A DNA stretch of 64,000 nt from contig CALEMW010000220.1 of assembly GCA_937910695.1 (NCBI GenBank), forward strand, positions 62,001 through 126,000, in the 5' to 3' direction. Source of the stretch: an uncultured bacterium (lineage in GTDB: Bacteria; Krumholzibacteriota; Krumholzibacteriia; LZORAL124-64-63). Each line of letters begins with the position of its first letter. Within the stretch, counting starts at the first letter, position 1. This document shows positions 17,035 to 26,400 of the stretch, piece by piece. The notes under the pieces were generated by a model. The model was not told where the DNA came from. It made no database searches and saw nothing but the letters and a program-made list of their open reading frames with translations. Both the position numbers and the translations under genes were made by a program.

Positions 17035-18759
17035 TCAGTCCAGGTAAGGCTTACTGAGGTACGCCGCCTGTTCGATGTCGGCCTTCTCGACCCAGCGGTC
17101 GTCGACCCGAGGACGGACGGGTGAATACTTGATCACGTAGGCCTCAAGGGATTCGGCCGTGGTGATCTGGGTCAATTCGATGCGCGAAGCCGGGATCGTG
17201 GTCAGGAAGTCCAGGCCGCTGTTGCCCTCCATGAGGAAGGAGGTGCAGACGACGCGGTAGTCCTTTTCTTGATCGAGAGGCTCGCCGCCCACGAGGAATC
17301 CGCAGCAGCGGTCGCCGTCGGGCCGGTTGCCGTCATACGTGATCTGGGCGCCCGAGATACAGATCCCCCCAGAGTCGCCCTGGACCTTGCGTTCGACCAG
17401 ACGGCGCAGCATGGAGCCCTTCATGGTCACGACCACGAGTTCATTGCCGAAGGGCAGTATGCTGAAGACGTCGCGGGCGGTGATGTTGCCCGCCGGTACG
17501 TCGGAGCGCAGGCCGCCGAGGTTCTGGAACGAGAAGTCGGCGTCGAAATACTCTCGCATGGCGTCGGTCACGATGTTGCCGACGAGGTTGCTGCCCGGAC
17601 CTCCCCTGGTGAGGTTGACGGCGGCCGTACCGATCACGCGTCCCATTTCAGCCTCGGTCATTTCGATGTACGGGTGCAGGGCTGCGGCCATGGTTTCTTC
17701 GGGCCAGAGTTCGTCCTCGAACAGAGTGATCAGAGTGCCGCGATCATGGGGTGCGTCGTAGCCCACGATCATGCCGGCCTGCGGATCGATCTTCAGGATG
17801 GCGTGGCCGATGCTGGAACCATTGCCGTAACTCTCGAAGCACAGTGTGTGATTCTCGGGGTCGATCCAGGGTTTTTCATAGCCGCGGTGGGTATGTCCGC
17901 CGACGGCGAAGTCGATGCCGGACACGCTGTTGACCAGTTCCATGAGGTTCATCGAACCTGTCTGGACATAGCCGTAGCCGCCGCCTGCATCGTTCTGGGT
18001 GTCTTCGGCCTCTTCCTGAGAAGTGACGATGCGCTTCCAGCCCTCGTCGGGATCGAAGGGCAGGCCTTCGTGGATCAGCAGACCTACAAGGTCGCAACCG
18101 TCGGCCCGCAACTCATCGCGCCAGCGCTCGATGGTCGGGGCCATGGGGTCGAAGATCAGGCCACGGATGTTGTCCGGGAAAGCCATATGGACGGTGGCCG
18201 GCGTGCAGATACCGATCAGTCCGATCTTCACGCCTCCCTTGTCGAACACGATGGTCGGTTGGCACCAGTCCACGATCTCGCCGGTGGATTCCTCGATGAT
18301 GTTGGCGCAGATCCAGGGCGCATCGGTGGCACGGGCCAGGCGCTCGCAGTTCTCGCGGCCCATGTCGAAGTCGTGGTTGCCCGGAACGATGGCGTCGTAG
18401 CGGATGGTGTTGAAGAACTCCACCACCGCATCGCCCTTGGTTTTGGAACCCACGGGGGTGCCTTGGAAGGTGTCGCCAGCATCGAGCAGGAGCACCGGTT
18501 CGCCGGCCAGGGCCGCCGCGGCGCGCACCTCCTCGACGTAGGTCATCATCGAGGCGCCGCCGCCCAGAGGGGGCGGGAACGCCGGGTTCATGAAGCGCGC
18601 CATCTCGGGGGCGATGTGGCCGTGCAAGTCGTTGGTCCACATCAGGTGCAGGCGCACCAGGCCGTCGTCGTCGTTGCCGGCGCCGGTGGAACCGACGGCG
18701 GCCAACAGCACGAGCGCGGCAAGGACGGCGCAGCGGATCGTTCGTCTTGTCGGATGCAT
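17035..18759 (-). CDS. Secreted 5'-nucleotidase / UDP-sugar hydrolase family
   Basis: This exported metallophosphoesterase hydrolyses nucleotides, 574 aa. A signal peptide (RCAVLAALVLLAAVGSTGAG) is followed by the calcineurin-like catalytic domain with WTNDLHGH, LLDAGDTFQG, VPGNHDFDMG and VGGHTHRG. The 5'-nucleotidase C-terminal substrate domain follows (GGLRSDVPAGNITARDVFSILPFGNELVVVTMKG). The ATG at 18759 has AAGGAGACGACC upstream. The longer track ORF overlaps the neighbouring gene and lacks a signal-like start. Periplasmic nucleotide scavenging is the likely role. Confidence 0.92.
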   Translation of the reverse strand: MHPTRRTIRCAVLAALVLLAAVGSTGAGNDDDGLVRLHLMWTNDLHGHIAPEMARFMNPAFPPPLGGGASMMTYVEEVRAAAALAGEPVLLLDAGDTFQGTPVGSKTKGDAVVEFFNTIRYDAIVPGNHDFDMGRENCERLARATDAPWICANIIEESTGEIVDWCQPTIVFDKGGVKIGLIGICTPATVHMAFPDNIRGLIFDPMAPTIERWRDELRADGCDLVGLLIHEGLPFDPDEGWKRIVTSQEEAEDTQNDAGGGYGYVQTGSMNLMELVNSVSGIDFAVGGHTHRGYEKPWIDPENHTLCFESYGNGSSIGHAILKIDPQAGMIVGYDAPHDRGTLITLFEDELWPEETMAAALHPYIEMTEAEMGRVIGTAAVNLTRGGPGSNLVGNIVTDAMREYFDADFSFQNLGGLRSDVPAGNITARDVFSILPFGNELVVVTMKGSMLRRLVERKVQGDSGGICISGAQITYDGNRPDGDRCCGFLVGGEPLDQEKDYRVVCTSFLMEGNSGLDFLTTIPASRIELTQITTAESLEAYVIKYSPVRPRVDDRWVEKADIEQAAYLSKPYLD

Positions 18760-18793
18760 GGTCGTCTCCTTCATCGTCCGTCCGCTCCCCGAT

Positions 18794-20071
18794 CTAGAAC
18801 GCATAAGTGAAGCTCGCGCCGAGGCGGAAATGAGTTTCGTCGACCCGCGACGTGGGTTCGGTGTCGAACCCCTCGGGATAGGCGAAGAAGTGCGCCTGCT
18901 GGGACGAGACCTTCCCCATGTCCGCGGAGATGTTGATCATGCCGTCGACGTAGGGAAACGCGACACCGGCGGAGAATACGCTCGTGCTGACTTCCTCGTC
19001 GGCGTAGTAGTCCGCGTGCCGGAATCCGAATCGCACCGGGACACCGTTGTAGAACAGGTGCTCCACCCCGACACGGTAGTCCAAAGTGTTCTCGAGCATG
19101 ACGTCGCCGTCGACGGTGCTGTTCTCGAGCTGGGACCATTCGCTCCAGACCACTTCGGTCGTGAACACGGTGCGGGGGTCGGAACGGGGGTTCAAGGCCA
19201 GGCCGGCGCGGACGCGGCGGGGATAGCGGATGCCCAGGTGTTGGGATGTGGCGGCCGTGCCCGCGGCGGTGCCGGTTGTAACCTCCAACTTGCCCCCGAC
19301 ATCGACGGGAGATTCAAGGGAGGCGCCCAAGGTCACGCGTTCGGTGGCCGCGAGGCTGAAGCCTGCGGTCACGCTCAGGCCGTCGGCATTCCACTCAGAA
19401 ATCCGCGAAGACGAACCTGCATCATTCTGATAGTCGCGACGCAGCACTTCGCCGGTCACAGTCCCGAACAGGTAATGGGCGGCGATGCCGAGACTCAGCT
19501 TGTCGGACACGGACCATCCCGCGCCCAGTCCGAGGTCACGGATGGCCCCATCAAGCCCCAGAGAACGCTCTTCGAGGATCTGATCCCGAGGATCGGAGAA
19601 TGAATCCGGGTCGCGGATCTGCTCGGAGAAATCGTAGGAAAAATCGTAACGGGTGGTCAGCGATACACCGCCCCCGAAACGGGTGCCGAAGCCCTTCGCC
19701 GCGGCGAAGCCCGTGTCGAAGTAGTGGTGGCGATTGCTGGCGATGGCCGTGTCGACGACGAAGCTGCCGAAGCTGTCCCACAGAGGCTGGAAACGGTCTT
19801 CGTGCTGCTGGGTCAGACCCAGGCCGCCGTCCACGCGCCAGCCCGTCGCGGCGCCCAAATGGGCTGGGTTGAGGACCGTGGAAAAACCGCCGCGGTCGAC
19901 GGCGGCGCCGGTGCCGCCCATGGCGTTGATCTCGGCGCTCAGCCAGTTGCCGGTCGAGCCGTAGTCGGCATCGAGCACGGAGCCAGCGAAGACCGAGGTC
20001 GCCGCCAGCACCAGGACCACAGCCAAGGCCGCGCCCCGGATCCTGCTATCGTTGTGCTTGTTCTGCATCAT
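18794..20071 (-). CDS. Outer-membrane beta-barrel protein (FadL/PorV-like)
   Basis: This 425-aa exported protein has a signal peptide ending AATSVFAGS. The body is alternating amphipathic strands, and the C-terminus ends in LGASFTYAF, the aromatic end expected for outer-membrane insertion. Near the N-terminus, SAEINAMGGTGAAVDRGGFSTVLNPAHLGAATGW follows the G-A-x-x-A-x...NPA pattern of FadL/PorV proteins. The cargo is unknown; hydrophobic substrate transport or a surface-protein shuttle are the family possibilities. It is co-directional with the HhH-barrel gene (16-bp gap) and the 5'-nucleotidase gene. Confidence 0.75.
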   Translation of the reverse strand: MMQNKHNDSRIRGAALAVVLVLAATSVFAGSVLDADYGSTGNWLSAEINAMGGTGAAVDRGGFSTVLNPAHLGAATGWRVDGGLGLTQQHEDRFQPLWDSFGSFVVDTAIASNRHHYFDTGFAAAKGFGTRFGGGVSLTTRYDFSYDFSEQIRDPDSFSDPRDQILEERSLGLDGAIRDLGLGAGWSVSDKLSLGIAAHYLFGTVTGEVLRRDYQNDAGSSSRISEWNADGLSVTAGFSLAATERVTLGASLESPVDVGGKLEVTTGTAAGTAATSQHLGIRYPRRVRAGLALNPRSDPRTVFTTEVVWSEWSQLENSTVDGDVMLENTLDYRVGVEHLFYNGVPVRFGFRHADYYADEEVSTSVFSAGVAFPYVDGMINISADMGKVSSQQAHFFAYPEGFDTEPTSRVDETHFRLGASFTYAF

Positions 20072-20087
20072 TGCTTCCGTCTCCCGA

Positions 20088-22571
20088 TCAGAAGGAGTAG
20101 TCCATCTGCAGGCGGAACGATGTCCAATCCCGCGGGATGTAACTGCTTTCGAAAGCGGGGCCGTAGGCCTCGCCGTAACGTCGAATGTCCAGGTTGGTCA
20201 ACGGCAAATTATGGTCGCGGGTCACCTTGAGCTGGAAAAGCAGCTGATCGGAGACACGGCTTTCGACCTTGAACCAGTTGCGGAACCCCTTGCCGTCGAC
20301 GACCACGAACTCGTTGCCCTCGAAGTTCCAGAGGAACCCGTTGTAGATCTCCGAACTCATCTGCAGACGGACGCCCGTACTCAGATGATGCTCGTACATG
20401 ACCTGGAAGGCGTTGGCAGGGATGGCGGCGGTGCCGACACCCGGAATGCCGTCGTAGCTGCCGGCGTCGGCCGGTTCGGCGTGGCCGCTGAGCCGCGGAC
20501 GCGGCGGGAACCACACGTTGCTGGTCATGAACATGAACTTCAGGCTGTTGTACTCGGACAGCAGCGTGATGAGTTCGAAGCGCGATTCCCAGGACTGGAA
20601 CCAGCGCACGTCGTTCGTATTCGTCTCCGCGCGGCTGCTGAAGCGGTGCCGCATGCGCAGACGGAAGTTGAACTTGGGCTGGTACTCCATCTTCAGGGTG
20701 TAGCGCGTCATATCGATGCCGTCGGCCTGCCGCTTCCACTGGTCGAACTCGAGCCCGTTGATGATCAGGCTGCGGCTGATGCGGTAGCGCGTCTGCAGGA
20801 ACATGCCCTGGCCCGGCTTTGGCTGGGGCGTGTTGAGGGACAGCCAGCTGTAGAACGGGTTGTTGAGCCTGTAGTAGGAATCGAGCAGGGTCTGCTCGTA
20901 GCGGTTGTCGTTCTCGAAGGCCCGGTTGTACGGATTGTCGAAGCCGACGTCCTGGTCGCGGTAGATCGCCAGCAGGTGCAGGTTCTCCCACTGGGCGAAG
21001 CCGTTGAGCACCAGGGCGTCCTTGACCTGCCCGTGGAACCAGTCCTTGGTGGGGTCCTGGAGCACGGCGTACTCGCCTTGGAACGAGACGTTGTCGAAAA
21101 CCGTCTGAAATTCGGTGCCGTAGACCCGCCGGAACTTGTGCTCGGTGATCTCGCCGGTCTTCTCGTCCACCTCGATGCTCGTGTAGCCCTGGTAGATCTC
21201 GCTGTCCCGGGCTTCGATCAGATCGCGAGCCTCGACCAGGACGTCCGTGTCGGCGTTGAACGCGCGGTCGTGGGTCGCCTCGTAAGCGGTGAAGCCCACA
21301 TAGGTGGCGTCGTTGAGCATGACTTTGACGTTGCCGCCGATCATGTTCTCCTCGAAGGCGTCGCGACGGATCTCGCCGTTCAGCCCCAGGTCGCTGATCA
21401 CATCGAGTTCCTCGTCGGTGGGACGGGGATTCATCGTCACGTAACGGTTGATGGTCCCGTCCGGATTGAGGATGCCGTCCTTCTTGTCCCACGAGGTGAA
21501 CAGCGTGGTGTGGAAACGACCGATGCGTCCCTCCATGCCGATCCCCGTCAAGGCAGCCTCGCGGGAACGACTCAGGTCGCCGCGGACGCCAGTGGGACGC
21601 TTGTTCCAACCGAAACCGGTGCGCCGGTACTGATAGAAGTCGGTGTTGTCCATCACCAGGCCCTGGCCAAAGGCGACACGGTAGTTGCCGAAGTACAGAT
21701 TCTTGAGATGGAAGGGACCGAGGTCCTTGTCCTTGACGCCGTAGTAGGCCTTCGTGGTGTCGTGCCACGACTCCTCGCCCATGTTGCGGTGCGTGAGCAC
21801 GCCGGCACGGAAGCCGCCCGTCAGGTTCAGGCTCAGCTTATGGGTCATGTGGGGGTCGCCCTCTGCCAGACGGGGAGCCAGAGGTGTGTTGACCTCAACC
21901 TCGGTATCGTCGGACGAATAAGGCGTGTCGTAATACCGCATCTGGTAATTGCCGTGGACCTTGTCGCCCCCGCCCTTCTCCTCTTCCGAGTAGACGACGA
22001 AGTCGCGCAGGCTCCGGAACGAGAAGTAACGCAGGCCATTGGACTGCCTCAGTTGCCGGTCGTTCTCGAAACGGCCCAACCGGCTGCGCGTCGCCAGAAT
22101 GTTGCGGGCATCGACGGGCGAGACGTTCTGGAACGACTGCAGGTCGAACAGGTCGAGCTGGTTGACGTCGACGGGGTCCCGGATCAGATCCAGGTACTCG
22201 TCGGCAAGGCCCTCGCTGGCGCCCTCCTGCCCCATATAACGGCTCACCTGACGGTACGATGCTGTGAGCCGCGCGATGGACGCGTCCCGGGCATCGGGCG
22301 GCATGGTCGAGACCAACGGGCGCAGGGCCGCGAGGTGCTCGGTGGTCATGCCCTCGACCTCCATGAGGTCATAGAGGCTGCTGAAGTAGCGCACGTAGGT
22401 GCGGTAGTCGACGATGCTCCGCGCCAACTCCTCGGGAATCGGCAGGTCCTGCACCTCGGCCAAAGTGGCCCGGTTCAGGTCCAGCTTGTCCGGAGAAGCG
22501 GCCGCGGCCGCTCCGCAGAGGATCACGCCCAGCAGCAGGGCGGCGATCCCGGCGGTTGTTCTCCGCGTCAT
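20088..22571 (-). CDS. Helix-hairpin-helix plus outer-membrane beta-barrel protein
   Basis: The product has 827 aa. After a signal peptide (GIAALLLGVILCGAAAAA) come two ComEA-like helix-hairpin-helix units: KLDLNRATLAEVQDLPIPEELARSIVDYR near residue 30, and VDVNQLDLFDLQSFQNVSPVDARNILATRSRLG near residue 135. The remaining 600 residues alternate short polar and aromatic strands and end in FRLQMDYSF, as expected of a beta-barrel. HhH units usually bind DNA backbones. Proteins with this layout occur in Bacteroidetes and relatives, to my memory without known function. The start ATG shares bases with the PorV stop (TGATG). Nothing in the sequence proves DNA binding. Confidence 0.75.
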   Translation of the reverse strand: MTRRTTAGIAALLLGVILCGAAAAASPDKLDLNRATLAEVQDLPIPEELARSIVDYRTYVRYFSSLYDLMEVEGMTTEHLAALRPLVSTMPPDARDASIARLTASYRQVSRYMGQEGASEGLADEYLDLIRDPVDVNQLDLFDLQSFQNVSPVDARNILATRSRLGRFENDRQLRQSNGLRYFSFRSLRDFVVYSEEEKGGGDKVHGNYQMRYYDTPYSSDDTEVEVNTPLAPRLAEGDPHMTHKLSLNLTGGFRAGVLTHRNMGEESWHDTTKAYYGVKDKDLGPFHLKNLYFGNYRVAFGQGLVMDNTDFYQYRRTGFGWNKRPTGVRGDLSRSREAALTGIGMEGRIGRFHTTLFTSWDKKDGILNPDGTINRYVTMNPRPTDEELDVISDLGLNGEIRRDAFEENMIGGNVKVMLNDATYVGFTAYEATHDRAFNADTDVLVEARDLIEARDSEIYQGYTSIEVDEKTGEITEHKFRRVYGTEFQTVFDNVSFQGEYAVLQDPTKDWFHGQVKDALVLNGFAQWENLHLLAIYRDQDVGFDNPYNRAFENDNRYEQTLLDSYYRLNNPFYSWLSLNTPQPKPGQGMFLQTRYRISRSLIINGLEFDQWKRQADGIDMTRYTLKMEYQPKFNFRLRMRHRFSSRAETNTNDVRWFQSWESRFELITLLSEYNSLKFMFMTSNVWFPPRPRLSGHAEPADAGSYDGIPGVGTAAIPANAFQVMYEHHLSTGVRLQMSSEIYNGFLWNFEGNEFVVVDGKGFRNWFKVESRVSDQLLFQLKVTRDHNLPLTNLDIRRYGEAYGPAFESSYIPRDWTSFRLQMDYSF

Positions 22572-23458
22572 CACGGGGCCTCACCGCCCCACGCGAAGGT
22601 CATGCCGAACTGGTGGCTGGGCTTGAGCACCCCGCCGCCGGTGGAGTACGCGTAGTTCACGCCGAAGCCCTCGAAGCTGTAGCCGAAGCCGGCGGACAGT
22701 TTGTTGGGGTTGGTCATGATGCCCGTGCGCAGATAGAGGTTCTCGAGGACCGAGAACTCGACGCCGCCGTGGTACATCGGGTCCAGGCCGAGCCGCGACT
22801 CGATCTCGAAGACCGTCGTCACACCGTCGTACGGCTCGTAGGCGAGGCCGCCGTGCAGGCGCTGGACGAGTTCCTCGTTGTCGAGGCCGATCTGGGGGTT
22901 GTTGATGTTCTTGACCATCACACCTATGCGCGTGCGCCGGTGCAGAGAGACCAGGAAGCCGACATCGGCGCCGGTGGTCATCGCATCGCCGGGATCGATC
23001 CCGGTGACCGTCTCGCCGAATTCGAGGCGGTAGAAGTTCAGCGCCGAACCGAAGTCGATGGTCGTGTGCAGGTCCTCGTACAGGCGGATGCCGTGGGCGA
23101 GGGTGAAGGTCGACTCGGTGTGGAGGTCGACGCCTTCGAACGTGGTGGCGAAGCGCCGCAGGCCGAAGCCCACGCCGCCGTACCGCCCGGCGGGGATGAC
23201 CCCGCCGAAATACAGCTGGTCGGTGAAGTCCAGCTGGTGGGGTTTCACGTAGGAGTTACCCAGGGAATACATCGTCTGGGCGGCCATGCCGGCCGGGTTG
23301 AAGTACGGAGCGAAGGCGTCGTCCGCCGTCGCCACCCCGGCGTCGCCCATGGCGCGGGCGCGGGGGCTGGTATCGAGGTTGTCGAATGCCGCCCAGGCCG
23401 TTCCCGCGGCGAGGCCGAGGGTCAGGACGGCGAGCACCAGAATCGTGATTCGCTTCAT
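22571..23458 (-). CDS. PorV/PorQ family protein
   Basis: This 295-aa exported beta-barrel protein has a signal peptide ending GTAWAAF. The N-terminal SPRARAMGDAGVATADDAFAPYFNPAGMAA is the PorV/PorQ hallmark (R-A-x-x-M-G-x-A-G-x-A...NPA). In Bacteroidetes PorV carries type IX secretion cargo at the outer membrane; here that role is only suggested by family and by the FlgD-like surface protein encoded next to it. It lies 13 bp downstream of the lamin-tail gene and overlaps the HhH-barrel gene. Confidence 0.82.
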   Translation of the reverse strand: MKRITILVLAVLTLGLAAGTAWAAFDNLDTSPRARAMGDAGVATADDAFAPYFNPAGMAAQTMYSLGNSYVKPHQLDFTDQLYFGGVIPAGRYGGVGFGLRRFATTFEGVDLHTESTFTLAHGIRLYEDLHTTIDFGSALNFYRLEFGETVTGIDPGDAMTTGADVGFLVSLHRRTRIGVMVKNINNPQIGLDNEELVQRLHGGLAYEPYDGVTTVFEIESRLGLDPMYHGGVEFSVLENLYLRTGIMTNPNKLSAGFGYSFEGFGVNYAYSTGGGVLKPSHQFGMTFAWGGEAP

Positions 23459-23471
23459 TGCTCCTGTCCTC

Positions 23472-26400
23472 CTAGTCGCTCAGGCGGGTTGCAACAACGG
23501 CCGGGGCGACGCGCTCCTGGCGGTCCCCCGTCGTCTTGTCGACCACCTGCAGATGCACGATGTAGGTGCCGGCCTTGACCAGGCCGTAGAATTCGTCGCG
23601 GCCGTCCCAGAAGAAATCGAGACGGTTGATGGCCGCTCCGTCGTTGGAGAAGCGGTTGTCGTAGAGGGTCAGAACGACGCGACCATCCATGTCCAGGATC
23701 CTCAGCACGGCTTCGGTTCCCTCGGGGAAAGTGACCGTGATGGGGAATTTCTCGTTGAAGGTCGGCAGGAAGGTCATCGCCGGCACGTTCAGGGAGATCC
23801 GTTCGAGGACGGTGAACCCGTTGGGTGCGACTTCACCGGCTGCCGGGAAGAAAGCCTCGGCCGTCGCGTAGGTGATCGTGACCCACCACGCCACCTCCAC
23901 GCCCCCCGGGAAGGCCGGCACGTCGCAGGACCAGGTGCCGGAATCCTCGCTCATAACCACCTCGTGGACCGAGCCCCCGTCGATGGTATAGGAGAAGGTC
24001 AAGAGTGTGGGATCGCCAAGGTCGTCCCGCTCCACCAGGGTGAGGCTGAACATCGACGGGGTATCGGCCGGGGGCTGGGGCGGGTCGAAGGCGTAGGTCG
24101 CCACGTACTCGCTGTAGTCGCCCGGAGTGCCCGTCGAGACGCGCCACGTGGTGTTGTAGTTTTCGCTGGTCTCGTCGTGGTCGGTAGTGCCGTTGCCGCC
24201 GGTAACGGATTCGGTCCCCTCGCCCGCATCGATGCGCTGGAAGGACTCGCCCACCGCGTGGGTCAGGCCGAACTCCTCCTGCGAGGCCAGCGGCGTGTCG
24301 TTGGCGTAGGCCGTGCCGTTGACCGACACGTTCTGGCGATCGACGCGGGCGCTGGCACTCGAGCCCCACTGGAACATATCGATGTCCGTGGTCAGGTCGC
24401 TGACCTGGTCCCAGTGATAGAGCACGACGATCTCGGCGCCGTTGGTCAGGGTCGCAGGTTCGCCTGTGGGGCTGCCAAGGCGGCTGCCGGAGAAGACGTC
24501 GCGCATCTCCGGTACAGAGCCGCCGCCCACCAGCTGGAGATCAGGCTGGGCACCGGCCCATGAGCCGGCAAAGGATTCGGCGCCGGCGATGGAGATCGTC
24601 AGGGTCTGGCCCGGCTGGATCATCATGTCGGCCGGGAAGCGGGCGTTGAAGTCGAAGAAGTCGCCGCCGCCGATGCTGCCCTGGTTCGGGTTTCCTGCGG
24701 GCAGCATGTAGTAGGCCTGCTCGTAGTGGACCGCGTCGGTCAGGTAGTAGTTGTCGAGGGCCACCGCTTCGGTGGTGGGGTTGTAGATCTCGACGAACTC
24801 GTGTGGCGAGGCCGAAACACAGACCTCGGTCAGCAGCAGGTGCGGGGGATCCGGCATGGGCTCGGGCTGCTCCTCCACCGTGAAGGTCTCGACGGTGGAC
24901 GGGGCGTCCTCGGGCCAGGCCGCCGTCACGCCTCCGTCGCCGAGGGCCGTGACGTACCAGGTGACCACGGTGCCGAGGATCTGCTGGGGCACGGCGCCGG
25001 ACCAGTCGCCACCGCCGCCGTCGGTGCAGACGACGTCGGCGAATGCGCCGCCGTTGACTGCGTAGTGCAGAGTTACACTCGTAACCGCCACCAGGCTTGT
25101 CAACGAGGCGGTCACGATGGTGGCCTCGTCCGGGTTGGGACGGCTCGGCGTGGAGAAGGCACCGGTGAAGACCATCGACTCGACGTTGTATTCACCCGGC
25201 GAAGCCGTCGTCGCAGCCTGCCAGGTGCCGTTGAGGTTCTCGCCGGTCTCATCGTGGCCGCCGGGGCCGTTGCCGCCGAAGATAGCCTCGGTGCCCTCGC
25301 TGGGGTCGAGGCGCTGGAAGCTGCCGCCGATGTCGTGGACGGCCATGAACTGGTCCTGGGAAGCGATGGGCGTGTCGTTCATGTAGGTGGATCCACCCAC
25401 GCTCACGCCCGTGCGGTCAACTCTAGCGCTGGTGCTCGCACCCCAGAAGAACATGTCGATGTCGGTGACCAGATCGCTGACGCCGTCCCAGAAGTAGAGA
25501 ACGACGATCTCGGCGCCGTTGGTCAGCGTCGCCGCCGATCCGTCGGTGCCGCCGAGCAGGCTACCGGGGAAGATTTCGCGCATATCTGGGATCGCGTCGG
25601 CCGAGCCGCCGTCTTCCGTCATTTCGATATCGGGCTGCAAGCCCCAGGTGGTGTTGAAGATCTCGCTGCCCGGAAGCGCGAGGGTCAGGGTCTCGCCTGC
25701 ACCAATCTCCAGACCTGCTGGAAAACGGGCATGGAAGTCGGCGAAGTCGCCGCCGCCGACCGTCGCCTGGGACAGGTTGCCTGCGGGTACGAGCCAATAG
25801 CCCTGGGTGTTGTAGACGGCGTCGGTGAGGTAGTAGTTATCGAGAGCCACAGCGTCGTCGGTAGGATTGTGGATCTCGATGAATTCATGAGTCGCACCCT
25901 GAACACAGACTTCGCTCAGCAACAGGTGAGCCGGACCATCGCCCGGCTCCGGCATCTGCTGAACCGTGAAGTCGCGGGTGTAGAACGGCGCATGGGCGGG
26001 CCAGACAGTGGCGGCGCCGCCATTTCCCTCTGCATCGAGGTACCAGGATACGTCGGTGCCCTGGACCTGGCCGGGAATCGCCGCGCTCCAGTCGTCGCCG
26101 GCGGGAGTAGCGACGACGTCTGTCCAGAACAGGCCGCCGTCAGTCGTGTAATGAAGAGTGACCGAGTTCACGGCATCGAACGCCGTCACCGTGGCGGTCA
26201 CCGAGGCTGGCAACGAGGCATAGACCGTCGCCGGAGCCACGACGTTCGCGAAGATCGGAGCGGCGGCCGGGGCAGTGCCCGTGGAGGTCGCCGTCTGGGT
26301 GGTGGTGATCCAGGTGGCCGTCAGAGGCTCGCTGGTCTCATCGTCGCCACCGAAGCCGTTGCCGCCGGTCGCGGTTTCGCCCGTCTCTTCTTCATCGGTG

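Noticed and set aside
20052-22655. 867-aa plus-strand ORF
   Set aside because: It is fully antisense to the HhH-barrel gene; the protein is low-complexity Val/Glu/Asp-rich without motifs. The minus-strand frame has a signal peptide and domains.
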